Made by a program: the position numbers and the translations under genes
The notes under the pieces: generated by a model
What the model was told of the DNA's origin: nothing
Seen by the model: only the letters and a program-made list of their open reading frames with translations
Databases searched by the model: none
Assembly (NCBI GenBank): GCA_003008705.1
Contig: PDUO01000058.1
Coordinates: 4,263-68,262, forward strand
Length of the DNA stretch: 64,000 nucleotides
From: Pezicula radicicola
Lineage: Eukaryota; Ascomycota; Leotiomycetes; Helotiales; Dermateaceae
Direction of reading: 5' to 3'
In this document: piece by piece, positions 24,532 to 36,079 of the stretch
How positions within the stretch are numbered: the stretch's first letter is position 1
How the letters are laid out: each line of letters starts with the position of its first letter

Positions 24532-25549
24532 GAGGGGTCCTAGGGTACAGTAAATTTGGAGGCGGAAGAAATTGGTGGGTTGGACTCGCTATTGTCTTTT
24601 TTTCTTTTTGTAGATGATAAGTAGTGTGTATTGTCAATGGAATGATTTTTGAGAGAAAAGAAACTGGGTCTTGTGGATTGTTTTTGTTGTGATATTACTG
24701 TCTTGTCAGACTTCTTGTAGAATATGCAAGATGATGTGTACGTGGTCTTTATATATCGAGTTTCTCTAAGGTATCACCTTCATGAAGTGCTTCTATGGGT
24801 TTTAAAAATTATAAACTGTTCAGAAAAGGAACAGTATTCTAGAAGGGTCATGAGCTATCTAGAGATCACTTGAAAAGGAACTGAAAACTGGCCAAACGGT
24901 GATTAAAGATGTTCAATAGCTATATTAGAGCGTGTATCCTTGTTCTCAGCTTTGAAAGGAATAGAACATTTTCAACTGAATCGCTTGTCTGAATTTTGGC
25001 TTTGTACACTGATTTAAAAGAAACAATACTCTGAGATCAGTGGGTACGTTTTATTTTAACAAAGGGTGCTGTATCTAGCCACAAATATATTTTCTGACTG
25101 TGTAGTTGAGAGAGAGCCATGAATTTACTAGATTTGATTGCGCTCATCAATATTGATTTTCTAGTCTGTTATAAAAAAGTGAATATGAAGTCTGCTTGAA
25201 TTACCCTGCAGTATAGTTTAGACTCTTGTGATTGCATAGCTCTTGGAACACTTGTTATGTTGCATATAGTGTATTAATATGAATTGATTACGCGAGGTAG
25301 TAAGTAACATGGGCTCTACTTCCCCTGTGCAGAATTATTGCGTACACGTTTAATCGACCAATAATATGGTCTTATTTTTCTTATTCGCTTAATTTGGACC
25401 AATCATGTGTGGTATCTACATATCTCGTCGGCGCGACGATGACTTCAAGGACATCCATCCCCTCGTCGTTGCATTAACCTCAATCGCACACCTTCAAACT
25501 ACAATCGCAAACCTTCAAACCACAATCGCAACAACACTCATTGCTCATC
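24532..25549. other. intergenic, no gene seen
   Basis: About 1 kb, AT-rich. Near 25480-25530 a short AACCTTCAAAC-type motif repeats three times just upstream of the next start. Nothing else was recognised. Confidence 0.55.
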
Positions 25550-27577
25550 ATGAGGCGCACTAGAGCAATGACTGGTAAGCTATTCCCCTCAACAATACTA
25601 GCTGATATCTACCTGCACGGTTTATGGAAGGTGCTGACATGCCCGTTTCTTAGAGAACGGGAAGGAGCCTTCTGAAGATCTTGCCCAAAATAGTAAGAGG
25701 GCCAGAACCAACGAGACAACCACGAGTCTTATGGCAGGAGAACCTCAGCATTCAAATATTGCATCCATGTCCAAGGAATATCAGAAGGAAGCACCAATGG
25801 GTGTTGAGCTGGCACAACCCTCTAAAGCGTACATCCAAGCCAGGTCCAATGATTCTATCCGCAAGAGCGCCGTACTCAACAACGCGAATAGGTACCTCTC
25901 AAATGCTGCGTTTACGCCTGCTGATACTCCAAGTAAGATCACGGAACCTTCAAAGAATCTTATAGCAATTAAGTCTAACCCAGTAGATACTCCAGCAATG
26001 GGCAAGAAAGTTCTACGGAGTGTTACGCGAGCAGAGTCCACTCAACATCGAACTCAAGACGAGAGTGATGAACCGCGAGGATCTATTCCACCCCCTCAGT
26101 CTCAGCTTGTCCCCAAAATCATCGGAGCTCTCAAGGATATTTCGCCGCTAGTAGAACCGTCTGAACCATCCTATCCAGCCAACCGGAGTCAAGATAACGA
26201 GATTATTGCATTATCCGAGTCAATTCCAGAAGAAGTGGGAGCCAACGCGGTGGAAGCTCGAAGAAGTTATGCTCAACAATATATCTCCCCCTACTCCCAA
26301 GTTCCTCCACCAGTTGCACCCAGACAAATTCAAGCCGATACCATGGAAGCCCCAAGGATCCTCAGTCCAGCATCAACTCCTCCATCATACCAATCACCAT
26401 ACTCTCAACTTGCTTCACATCAGCCTAATGCTGTACCAGGGAGGCGCCCACAAAGACAACCCAAAGGATCACTGAACAATCTCAAGGAACAAACAAACAG
26501 TAGTACAAGAAATGAAGCTCCTGTTGCTCCAGTACCGCCTCACCAATCACACATATCGCCACTTTATCAACCTCCTCCAGCCATACCCATACAAGCTCCA
26601 GAGATTATTGTACCAGGGCAGTCCCCTCAGACATTGCTTGCTCAATTCAATGAGGCTCTGCTCAAGACAGCTAGTAACGCTTCTAAGATTCCAGAACGGG
26701 TTCTTCCACCTTACGTCTCTGACTATGTGCAAGCTCAGACTAGTGGAACTATGAAGCCTATTTCAGCTCGTAGTCAACAGCCAACAATTGCTCAAGTCGA
26801 GGAGCCACAGGCCGGTGGTGCCAGCCGGACCAAAGCCGTAAGCGAAGTCATTCGAACTGGGCCAGAGCCAGAAATTTCGCAAATTGGGTATTCCAATATC
26901 GATGAATACCGCAAGCTACTTGTGCTATACCACCGAGCGAAGCAATCCATTGAAGTCAATGATAATGTCGAGGTAGTAGAAGAAGGTAAAAAAGAACTAC
27001 AATCCTAACATATGCACAGTCAAGCTAACACCCAAATCCCAGACATCGCTCAAGCCGAGATATCAGAGATCGATGACTACGACAAGCTCCGCGCAATAAG
27101 GACCCTTGAGAATTACAAGAGAGATATTCAACCCATTCAAGAAGGCGCCGATATCGAAGTAGCAGAACAGAGTAATAAAAACTAAAATCCTATCATATAA
27201 ACAATCAAGCTAACATCCAACTTTTAGGAATTCGTGTTGTCAACTTGGTCAACATGCCACATCGAGCCCTTCAGACACTCTTCAGTCAACTCGCTCCAGT
27301 CTCTTCAGCTTGTGCGGGCCTTGCCGCTAAACGCTTATACACCTACCATATCGAGGCTCATGGCTACAACGTCCCTCTATACTCCATTGTCATCTTCACA
27401 GTTCACGTCGGCAAGCGAAGAACAGAGGTGGACCAGGTGTTCTTCTTGAAGGAGCTCTTAACGAACTGGATCGGCCATGGATACGGCTTTTGCGAATGTT
27501 GCAAGAAGTTCTATCCGTCGGGTAGAATGAATGATATTTTGTGCAAGAGATGCGATGGGACCTGGATATCGGTGTAG
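25550..27577 (+). CDS. long disordered protein with C-terminal CxxC pair, unknown function
   Basis: Exons 25550-25574, 25654-26985, 27043-27171 and 27228-27577 join in frame to 611 aa. Residues 1-400 are rich in Pro, Gln, Ser and basic residues, with an early KRAR stretch that could be a nuclear signal, and look disordered. Near the end, two related segments (about 430-452 and 456-490) share a pattern of I-D-x-Y-x-K-L and E-V-x-E. The C-terminal ~100 residues are better ordered, with CECC about 20 residues before CKRC, a possible zinc ribbon. The 25-nt first exon and the last two introns (GTAAAA and GTAATA donors) are less certain. No known family recognised. Confidence 0.65.
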
Positions 27578-28485
27578 TTATTCAAAGACGTGGATTTTGG
27601 ATACTGATGTGGTATTCTTGGTCACAATTGTCTTCACAATTCTTTCGGAAGACTTCTTTTCTCTCTTATTATTGTACGATTGTACATGTTGTACGTGATA
27701 GAACCAAGATAAATAGACAGTGCTTGAGCAGTTTTGAGAAGCTCTAAAAGCACATAATGTCGGAAACTTTAGGCTAGATACCTAATTCAAGTGTGTTACT
27801 CAAATCAAGTCAGTTACATAACTGAATCTAAGTTTAAGTGAGTTGCTTAAAGTAAGTTTCTTAGTATATACATATACTTCTATTCGGGTACTATCTGGAG
27901 TCTTTGATATACCTACCTAGCCATATGCCAGTGACTACGAGCATGTGTACGTATGAGTCGGAAACACCACTTGAGTCGCGAGTCGCGAGTCGCAAATTCT
28001 CAGTCAGTTCTGCTGAAATCTTAGTATATAGTTTTAATGTACCTATAGAAGTCAATAACGAATCCAACAACAAATATACAGTAGTTTCGTTCCCTCTCGT
28101 CCTTGTTCCAGAAGTATGGGATTGCGTTTCTGAAGTTGCTCCTCTCCTCCTCTGTACTCAAGGTGGATACAAAAAGCGGCATCATACGGAGTAAGCACTT
28201 TGCATTTCGGCTCCATAACAACCCAATGCATTATATTCTCTTCTTGAGTAAGCTTAGCATACTTCCAATACCTAGACTGATCTTCAACTGCCCATCTTAA
28301 TTACGTAATTGAAGTTATTCAGCACATAATAATCTGCTCGCATGTCTTGGAACGCTGCTTTGTCTATGCACCGGAGGCCGAACTCGCAGTGAAGTTGCAA
28401 ACAACCGAGGTCACGAGACCCAAAACCGCTATTGCCAAAAGTTCCAAGTCATAAAGAAAGTCGGACAAAAAGGCCAGATAATCCA
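27578..28485. other. intergenic, short direct repeats
   Basis: About 0.9 kb. GAGTCGC is repeated three times in tandem near 27972-27992, and several AGTTACTCAAAT-like motifs occur at 27785-27860. No gene recognised. Confidence 0.55.
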
Positions 28486-29592
28486 ATGGCGAGTAAAGCG
28501 CGAGTAGTGGGCATACAATTGAGAGCATTTGGGTCGAGTAGAGCGATAAGACCAAACACCAGACAGTTGACTCAGCAAACGCGATTCGCTGCATCAAGTC
28601 TCTTCCCTTCGCGGCCACAAAGTCAGAAAATTTGCGCCAGGCACCTGACCTCGTCCGCCACAGTTCAAGAACCAAAGAAGACGACAACATCTACCAAGTC
28701 CAAGAAAGCAAAGATGGCCAACGGCGATGAGTATATCCTCACTCTATCGTGTCCCGACCGAGCGGGCATCGTACACGCCGTCACAGGCTTTTTAGCACAA
28801 CACAACCTCAACATCGTTGACTCACAACAATTCGGAGATGCAAACACCAAAAAGTTTTTTATGCGAGTTCACTTTGCTCCTGTTTCCGGCGAAGCATCTC
28901 CCGAAATTGGAAGCAAGGTTGAGGAATTGAAGACGTCGTTTACTGAAACGGCGAAATCGATGGATATGGATTTCGAATTATCGTCTGTGGCTCAGAAACC
29001 AAGGGTTATGATTATGGTTTCCAAGATTGGTCATTGTCTAAATGATCTCTTGTTCAGACAATCTATCTCTCAGCTTGGAATCGAGGTTCCTTTGATCGTA
29101 TCGAATCATCCTGATTTCGAACCATTGGCTACCTCCTATAAGATCCCATTCCACCATCTCCCCGTCACAGCAGCTACGAAAGCTGAGCAGGAAAGTCGTA
29201 TTCTGGAATTGGTCAAGGAGAATAATATCGACTTGATTGTTCTAGCTCGGTATATGCAAGTTCTATCGCCTACATTATGTACCGTTATGTCCGGCAAGAT
29301 AATCAATATCCACCACAGTTTCTTACCATCCTTCAAAGGCGCCAAACCATATCATCAAGCCTATGATCGTGGCGTCAAGATCATTGGAGCGACGGCCCAT
29401 TTCGTCACGAGTGATCTGGATGAGGGACCGATTATTGAGCAGAATGTTGTTAGGGTTGGTCATGCTTTGAGTCCTAAGGAGTTGACTGTGGAAGGTAGCA
29501 ACGTTGAGAGTAATGTTTTGGCTACGGCTGTTAAGTGGGTTACTGAGAGGAGGGTTTTGCTTAATGGTCATAAGACTGTTGTTTTCAATTAG
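28486..29592 (+). CDS. purU: formyltetrahydrofolate deformylase (PurU-like)
   Basis: Hydrolyses 10-formyl-THF to THF and formate in one-carbon metabolism. Single exon, 368 aa from the first ATG; the frame runs upstream without ATG. Residues 1-75 are rich in Arg, Ser, Thr and Gln with almost no acidic residues, as in a mitochondrial presequence. An ACT domain follows from about residue 80 (LSCPDRAGIVHAVTGFL). The formyltransferase domain contains INIHHSFLPSFKGA, with the catalytic Asn-His, and later HFVTSDLDEGPII, with the catalytic Asp. A second in-frame ATG at 28714 (MANGDEYIL) sits exactly where bacterial PurU begins, so a cytosolic form by leaky scanning is possible. Confidence 0.93.
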   Translation: MASKARVVGIQLRAFGSSRAIRPNTRQLTQQTRFAASSLFPSRPQSQKICARHLTSSATVQEPKKTTTSTKSKKAKMANGDEYILTLSCPDRAGIVHAVTGFLAQHNLNIVDSQQFGDANTKKFFMRVHFAPVSGEASPEIGSKVEELKTSFTETAKSMDMDFELSSVAQKPRVMIMVSKIGHCLNDLLFRQSISQLGIEVPLIVSNHPDFEPLATSYKIPFHHLPVTAATKAEQESRILELVKENNIDLIVLARYMQVLSPTLCTVMSGKIINIHHSFLPSFKGAKPYHQAYDRGVKIIGATAHFVTSDLDEGPIIEQNVVRVGHALSPKELTVEGSNVESNVLATAVKWVTERRVLLNGHKTVVFN

Positions 29593-30193
29593 ATGGGTTG
29601 GGTTAGTTGGATTGGGGATTCTGGGAGGTGTTGTTCTTTGAACACTGTATATATGACCTCTTGAGAATGGAGAACAAAAAGCAATCATATCAGAGCTGAG
29701 AACAGGAAAAAACAAGAATTCGAATTCGTCTGCAACAGGGGTTCTATGAATGTAAAGGTGAAAGTTAAGCAGTATGCTTTATGAAGTGGCCATACGAACG
29801 TGTTCTAGGCCTGCGAGCTATTGGGTTTCTGTTCCTTGGCGAGATGCTAACGGCACTAGATACGCCTGTAGACTGACATGAAGGAAGAGCAAGTGAGCCT
29901 GGAATTTAACTAGGAGTAAGCTAAACTATTTATTGTGCGAGGGCATGTTAGCTTCATGGCGTAGATGTGCGGGGTCAGCCTGTTAGGTCGGTTAACTTCT
30001 CCTAAATAGTTTGTTAGTGAGACTTGTGGCTTGAAGATGAAGATGTGGCTATCAATACTAAGGTATATAAGAGTCGCTCACGTCTCAAAAATATAAAGGA
30101 TTCTAGATGTACTCTATTCATCAATGATAAACTAACACACATCAGATATACCAGAACTTTAACAAACCTCAACCTCAAAACAAACTCTCCATC
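29593..30193. other. intergenic, no gene seen
   Basis: About 0.6 kb. Nothing recognised apart from the 3' end of the deformylase gene and the promoter of the GFA gene. Confidence 0.55.
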
Positions 30194-30706
30194 ATGTCGT
30201 CCACAACAGGATCCTGCCTCTGCTCACAAGTAAAATACACTTTCACAGGTGAACCAGCAAAGCAAGTCAGTAGTTTTCCCATCCATCCATCCATCACTTA
30301 TACACAGACAGTAACTCACATCACCAATCAATAACAACAGGCAATCTGCCACTGCAACACCTGCCGCAAAGTCTCCGGAAGCGCTTATACCACAAACCTA
30401 ATAATACCAACCCCCTCCTTCAAAATAACAAGCGGATCCAACCTCGTGAAAGACTTTGGTACCGTTCATGAATCCGGGATAACTATCACGATGCACTTTT
30501 GTGGTAATTGTGGAACCACTATTTATAAAGAGGGGGATAGTGAGATGTTTAAGGGGACTGTGATTGTTCAGGCTGGGACTTTGGATAAGGATGGTAGTGG
30601 TATGGGGTTTGATGATGTTAAACTTGAGGCTGAGATTTGGGTTAAGAGGAGGGCTAAGTGGTTGGAGGGTTTGGATGGTATTGCTCAGATTCAAGAGTAT
30701 GTTTGA
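30194..30706 (+). CDS. GFA/CENP-V family zinc protein
   Basis: Member of the glutathione-dependent formaldehyde-activating enzyme-like family; in vivo substrates of most fungal members are unknown. Exons 30194-30265 and 30341-30706 give 145 aa, the usual length. Zinc ligands are in place: CLC at residues 8-10, CHCNTC at about 27-32 and CGNC at about 76-79. The intron uses a GTCAGT donor and a CAG acceptor and restores the CLC...CHCNTC spacing. Could act on glutathione adducts, but only the fold is supported. Confidence 0.9.
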
Positions 30707-31390
30707 GGGTTAAGTGTGGTTTTTGGAGGGGGTTGGTTATTGGAAGTTTTGTTAGTCATCCTATTTTCTATCATTCATTCATTTATAATTGATCTACTCG
30801 AGTACTTGATTCTGTGGTTGAAATTATGAGCTTTTATGATGAGGGTAGAAATATAGTTCCTCGGAATAGCCCCTCCCCCGCCATGTGTCTGTCAGGCCAC
30901 TTGATTAACTACCTACCTACTTTAATGTCCCGGACCGCGTTAGCTTGGATAAAGTTCAAGGCATATTGACTAAGAAGTGACTTGATATTTTTTTTCTTCT
31001 ATGTTTCTTGTTGGTCGTAGTAAACCTGATTTTTATACTTGGCTATAACAATGTCATACTGCCAAGTAGTTTTAAGGTTTACGCTCATTCCTTCCAAGAA
31101 CTGCCGCCTACCACCTTCCAATGCTTTTTATAGAGATTACGTCCAACCTACCTCTACCTCGATTTTTTTTCCCATCACTATTACTACTACTCACTTACAA
31201 ACCCTCATTTTCTATGCGCAGTAATATATTTATTCTCACCTTTATCAGTTCCAAGCAACTGGTTCGTTTAGAGAAGTGACGCCCTTCATTTGCCACCGTT
31301 CATTTTCAGCGCTTGTCGTTGTCTTCAGCGCTAAGTGAGAGACCATTGGGAAGATTCAGAACAGTAGATCATCTGCAGGTCTGATCAAAA
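30707..31390. other. intergenic, no gene seen
   Basis: About 0.68 kb. TC-rich near 31140-31200. No gene recognised. Confidence 0.55.
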
Positions 31391-33305
31391 ATGGGTGGTG
31401 ACCATGGTTCAGAGTATACTCCGGGGGATGGAAATGAAGATGTGGGGTACAGCAGCGAGGATGACAAGTACCTTCGTGGAATAGTTGATATGGGCAGGTA
31501 AGAAAGAATCCAACACACGCACTTCCACTCCCAACTCTTGTCACAATTCGTCTATCATACGAACGCTACTGATCTAAATCAGCAATGGCATCCGTTTCTC
31601 AATCACCAATCTTGCTCCTCCTACTTCCCGCATCTTGCCAACACTCATCTCATATCGCCTTGATATCAGCCTCTACGATGCTCAATATGATGATGAAACA
31701 GGAGAAATGATACCCATCCCCGACGACATCACCGATGCCATCATTGCAGCACTTCTCCATTTCAAAATCATCTGCAAAGACCTAAAGGTAGCAGACAAGC
31801 ACATCCGAATCATCGCCACGGAGGCAACTCGTACGGCGGTCAATTCGGTTCAGTACCGCAAAGACATCAAAAAGGCAACCGGCCTCGAAGTTGAGATGTT
31901 AGGAAAGGAGGAAGAAGGTTTTGTTGGTGCTTTAGGTGTTGCAAGTGGCTTTTCTGATGTTTCTGGTCTGGTTATGGACCTAGGTGGTGGAAGTATGCAG
32001 ATCACGTGGCTTACCTCACGTGATGGGCATGTGAAGATTAGTCCTAGAGGATCTGTGAGTTTTCCTTATGGTGCAGCGGCTTTGACGAGGAAACTCCAAC
32101 AGTTGAGGAAGGGGAAAAGTGAGGAGGAAGGTGATGCTGAGGTGGAGAAGTTTCGGGCTCAATTGAAGGCCGAATTTTTGGAAGCTTATGAAGAGTTGGA
32201 AGTACCTCAAGAGCTGATTGAGAGAGCCGAAGTCCAGGGCGGATTCCCACTGTATCTCTCTGGAGGTGGCTTCAGAGGCTGGGGATATTTGCTCCTCTAT
32301 ATGAGTCAACTTAATGGGCACCATTATCCCATCTCGATGATCAATGGTTACTCGGCAAGCAAATCGAAGTTCGAGGATGTTGAGAGACTGAAGAAAGTTG
32401 CGCGCCAAGCAAAAACGATCTTTCGGGTTTCGGATCGTCGTCGTGAACAAGTACCAGCTGTTGCCTTTTTAGTCAATGTCGTGGCTGAAGCTCTGCCGCA
32501 TGGTATCAAAGAGGCAAATTTCTGTCAAGGAGGAGTTCGAGAAGGAGCACTTTACAGGGAACTTGGTCCACATGTGAGAAATGATGACCCATTGGAAGTT
32601 GCAACCGAAGACTTTGCGACTGAATCAGCTGAGGAGCTTGCTGAGCTTGTTCTTTTCTCTATTCCAAAACCTTCTTCTAGGACTGGAAGATCATTCCCGG
32701 AGTCAATCGATAAGCATATTATACATGCCTTTGCAAATGTATTCTATGTACATACTCCAATGGCGAAAGAGATTGCGTCCACAGTAGCGTTGTATAGCAC
32801 CAGTACAGGATTGATGTCAGCAACACATGGGGTTTCCCACGCAAACCGAGCCCTTCTTGCACTCATGCTCGAAGAAAGATACGAAGGAGACTTACCCCCA
32901 CGAGAAGCCGAATTCAAGCTTAGCCTTCAAGAAATATTGACACCTGAAGAAGTATGGTGGACAAGATATCTCGGCGCTGTAGGTCTACTTATTACCAAAG
33001 TATACCCAGCAGGGGTCATTCCAAACAAAGAACCACGATTAAAGGTCGATGCGGAATGGGCAAGTGGATTCGGTAAGAATAATGATAAAGAGGGTCTGAA
33101 ACTCATTCTTTCTATCAAGAAGGTTAAGAATGATCCTTTGATGCTTAGAGAGGCTTTGGAGAAGTATAGTAAGGATATTCAGAAGGTTGGGAAGAAGAAA
33201 AATTGGATTGGTGCACCAGGGGACGGAGACAGTGATGGGGAGAGTGAGAATGGATGGGGTATGAGTATTGATATTGAGATTAGGGAGGTTGGGAGTCTTG
33301 ATTGA
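31391..33305 (+). CDS. RTG2: Ppx/GppA phosphatase family protein, Rtg2-like retrograde regulator
   Basis: Predicted member of the actin-like ASKHA fold that includes exopolyphosphatases and yeast Rtg2, a sensor in mitochondria-to-nucleus signalling. Exons 31391-31497 and 31583-33305 give 609 aa. The intron join creates VDMGSNGIRFSI, the first phosphate-binding loop. The second loop is VMDLGGGSMQITWL, and a conserved EEGFVGALG segment precedes it. A further glycine cluster (LSGGGFRGWG) follows at about residue 287. The C-terminal part resembles the helical extension of fungal Rtg2-type proteins. Whether it hydrolyses polyphosphate/ppGpp or only senses is not decidable here. Confidence 0.88.
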
Positions 33306-33935
33306 GGAATAAATTGGGCTTTCTTAAACTGTGTTACGTCTGTGACGGATACCAAAAATTGAGGATATTGGGTGTGCGAGTAAGATTCATGAATCCAGAA
33401 CTCTGTTCGAGAAGATGCCATTATTTTCTTGAATTTATGATGTGACTTTGAAGAAATCTCTCTATTGCCTTGGATGGAATATTACCTAGCTTTGCTTCTT
33501 GTTGGTCGCTTCTTATGAGGTACAATACCAGGTTTGACGATCATGAATGTACCCGACCTAGGGGTATTATGGAACAGAACATAAGGAGTTGCTATCTACA
33601 TTGTCCTCCTCGGGTGTTCGACCGACTGTACAAGCACAAAAGACGAGTCCATAGCGAGACACTGGCCACTGAATTGAAGAGCGGGCTTCGATAATAGCAT
33701 GAATACATAATGCATGTGATGATGAGAAAAGGTATCTGACTGCTCATTCAATTGCATGCACGCTATTCATAATATATCATAACATAACCCATTCTATAAT
33801 ACGTCGTAGTCAGTTGCAAATTCTTTCGCTTTTCAAAAACAGTTCGGTTCATTTATGGTCATTTCCCCATCCATTCATCCATTCATCCGTCATCAATCCT
33901 AGAATCTCGACTCCAGAGAGAAAGAGATAGAAGGT
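33306..33935. other. intergenic between convergent genes
   Basis: About 0.63 kb between the convergent Ppx/GppA and RNase T2 genes. Short frames only. Confidence 0.55.
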
Positions 33936-35014
33936 CTACAACTCAGACTGTGCAGTCTTCAAGGGAGCCTCAGCAGAGGCCTCAGAAGAATCAGCAGAAG
34001 AATCAGCAGAATAATCAGCAGCAGAATCAGCAGCAGCAGCTCCGCCGGTCTTAGGAAGGTATTTAATACCAGTAGAGGGACAAGTACCCTTGCCGCCTTT
34101 CCCAGCCGGACTAGTAGCCACAAACTCTCCCGTCTGAATACTTCCCTTGACGTTAAACGAATACCAAGCCTGATTCAAATTGCCCCTGCTACAACCCAAA
34201 ACAACCTCTTCCCCGGTAACACTCTTCAACGCATTCTGAATCTCCTCGTTGGTATAAGTTTTCGTGGTTGAAGGTAAGATATCAGCTGCTGCTAATGCCT
34301 TATATGTATCCAGTCCCTTGAATACTGTAACAGCTCGATTGAAGAAATCTACTACTTCGTCCCCAGCGGCGTATTCTGGACCGTAACAGGTTGGTGATAA
34401 GGTATTGATGCAGGTTCCATGTTTGTTCCATTCGTGCTCCCAGAATGTTTCGGGGGTTCCGCGGTTGGGGAGCCAGTATTCGTTCATGTAGGTAAGCAGG
34501 TCGCTTTGTCCTGCTTTGCTTAGGATCGTGCTTATGTTGTAGTATTTGGGAGCTGAGGTACAGTAGGTTGGGTATGTGCCATCGCAGAGATCGGGCCTAT
34601 TTTGTGAATATCAGTTAGTATGTATTGATCGTATTATTAGGAAGGAGGTATTTGGAGAAAGCACGGACAGATTCGGGGAGGAGAGGGAAGGAGATGTACT
34701 TACCAGAGACCATGCAACGTCCAACTATCTTCTGGACCTATAGCAGGCGAATAATCCCAGAATTGAGTTGAGAGAAGCTGACCGCCTGGATAGATGAAAC
34801 AGCAGGAGTCTGTTGCTGCGGTGCTGTTGTGGCAGGAGAGGGGACTATCTGCAGGACAACTCGGTGCGTTTGCGAAGGGTGTAATGGATGCTGCACTGGT
34901 GTTGTTGGAAGTGCCTGCGTTGTTGGAGAAGGGGAATTGGGCGAGTAGACCAGAGGCAAAATTTAGGAGGGATTTGAGTGATGGTCCGCTTGAGTTCGAG
35001 GATGCTTCTGCCAT
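33936..35014 (-). CDS. ribonuclease T2
   Basis: Acid endoribonuclease of the T2 family. Exons 35014-34704 and 34596-33936 (intron 107 nt) give 323 aa. Catalytic segment CAS I is WTLHGLW (about 98-104, split by the intron) and CAS II is [12 protein letters not shown] (about 153-164), each with its catalytic histidine. Paired cysteines sit at the usual places. The C-terminal 35 residues are a low-complexity Ala/Ser/Asp tail. Oddity: the start has a strong Kozak context (CAACCATGG) with an in-frame stop 45 bases upstream, but the N-terminus is polar for 12 residues before a hydrophobic stretch, a weak signal peptide. A missed 5' exon is possible. Confidence 0.88.
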
Positions 35015-36079
35015 GGTTGCTGCTGGTGATATCGATGGTTCGAAGGGAAAATATGATCAGTAACGTTCCTCTTAAGCTGTACCTGAACTTGCTTTTGATG
35101 GAAAGGTAGAAGGATTGTCAGTGATTAATCATAGGAACGAAGAAGAAGAAGGATATATAGCAGATGGGAAGGAGGTTGAGAATAGGGGGTTTCTTAAAGC
35201 TTATAAGATAAGGCCCATATCTTGTATCTCAAACCTCGGAGCTCCCTCGTGAAGCTGTTGATCCTAGGCATGTTCGACGCGGAGGACCCTGATTCGATAA
35301 GAGCTCCCATTTGCCAGGGATCCCTGCTTGTGAGTTGTGCCTGCATCGTGCGTGACTATGCACGTGATATATTCGGCTTCCATCTATTCCCTTTTCCGAT
35401 GCCAATGTCCTTGTATTGTGGTATTGTATAAAAGTAGTTTGAATATTTGTTAGGATGTTTTTGAAACGTTTTTTTTTTTGGATGAGAGGTGAATTGAATG
35501 GACGGATACCTAAGCGTTAATCCTAATGCAATCCCCCGCGCTCGCTTAACTTGTGCTACGAAATCTCCCTCTTCTCCTATTGTGCTCTGCGAGACTGATG
35601 AGAATATGAATTGGGAATGGGAGACGTTTAAAATTGGCATTTATATCTCTACTCTTACGGAGAAAATGATAGTATAAGTGCAGCTTTGTTGCACACCGCA
35701 GCGAACTATTGAAAGCCTACCGAGGTCAAATGGTCTTGTATCCATTCTTTCTCGCAAAACTAATGAGGCTAAGAGCTCAATGTACCTATTTACTTTCGCA
35801 TGAAAGTTAAACGATGCGAAGAACGCGCCTCCATGTAGGCGCGCAACAGTCTAATAACTATTGGCAATATTTGATAGACGTGCAACAGAGCATTCATTGC
35901 TTTCATTCACAATATCGATCACTTGGGATATGAAATCAAGGAACTCTACGTCCCACTACGCGAAAAGAGGCTCCATTCTGAAGACTTTGGTCATTATACC
36001 TACCGTACAACTTTTTATTTTGGATATACACAGCCGCTTCCATGCAAGCCTCCCAGTAGAAACCGAAGACAAAGAAAGA
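35015..36079. other. intergenic, no gene seen
   Basis: About 1.07 kb, promoter of the RNase T2 gene and 3' flank of the dehydratase gene. Frames at 35222-35431 and 35861-36226 have no domain and the latter overlaps the dehydratase antisense. Confidence 0.55.
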
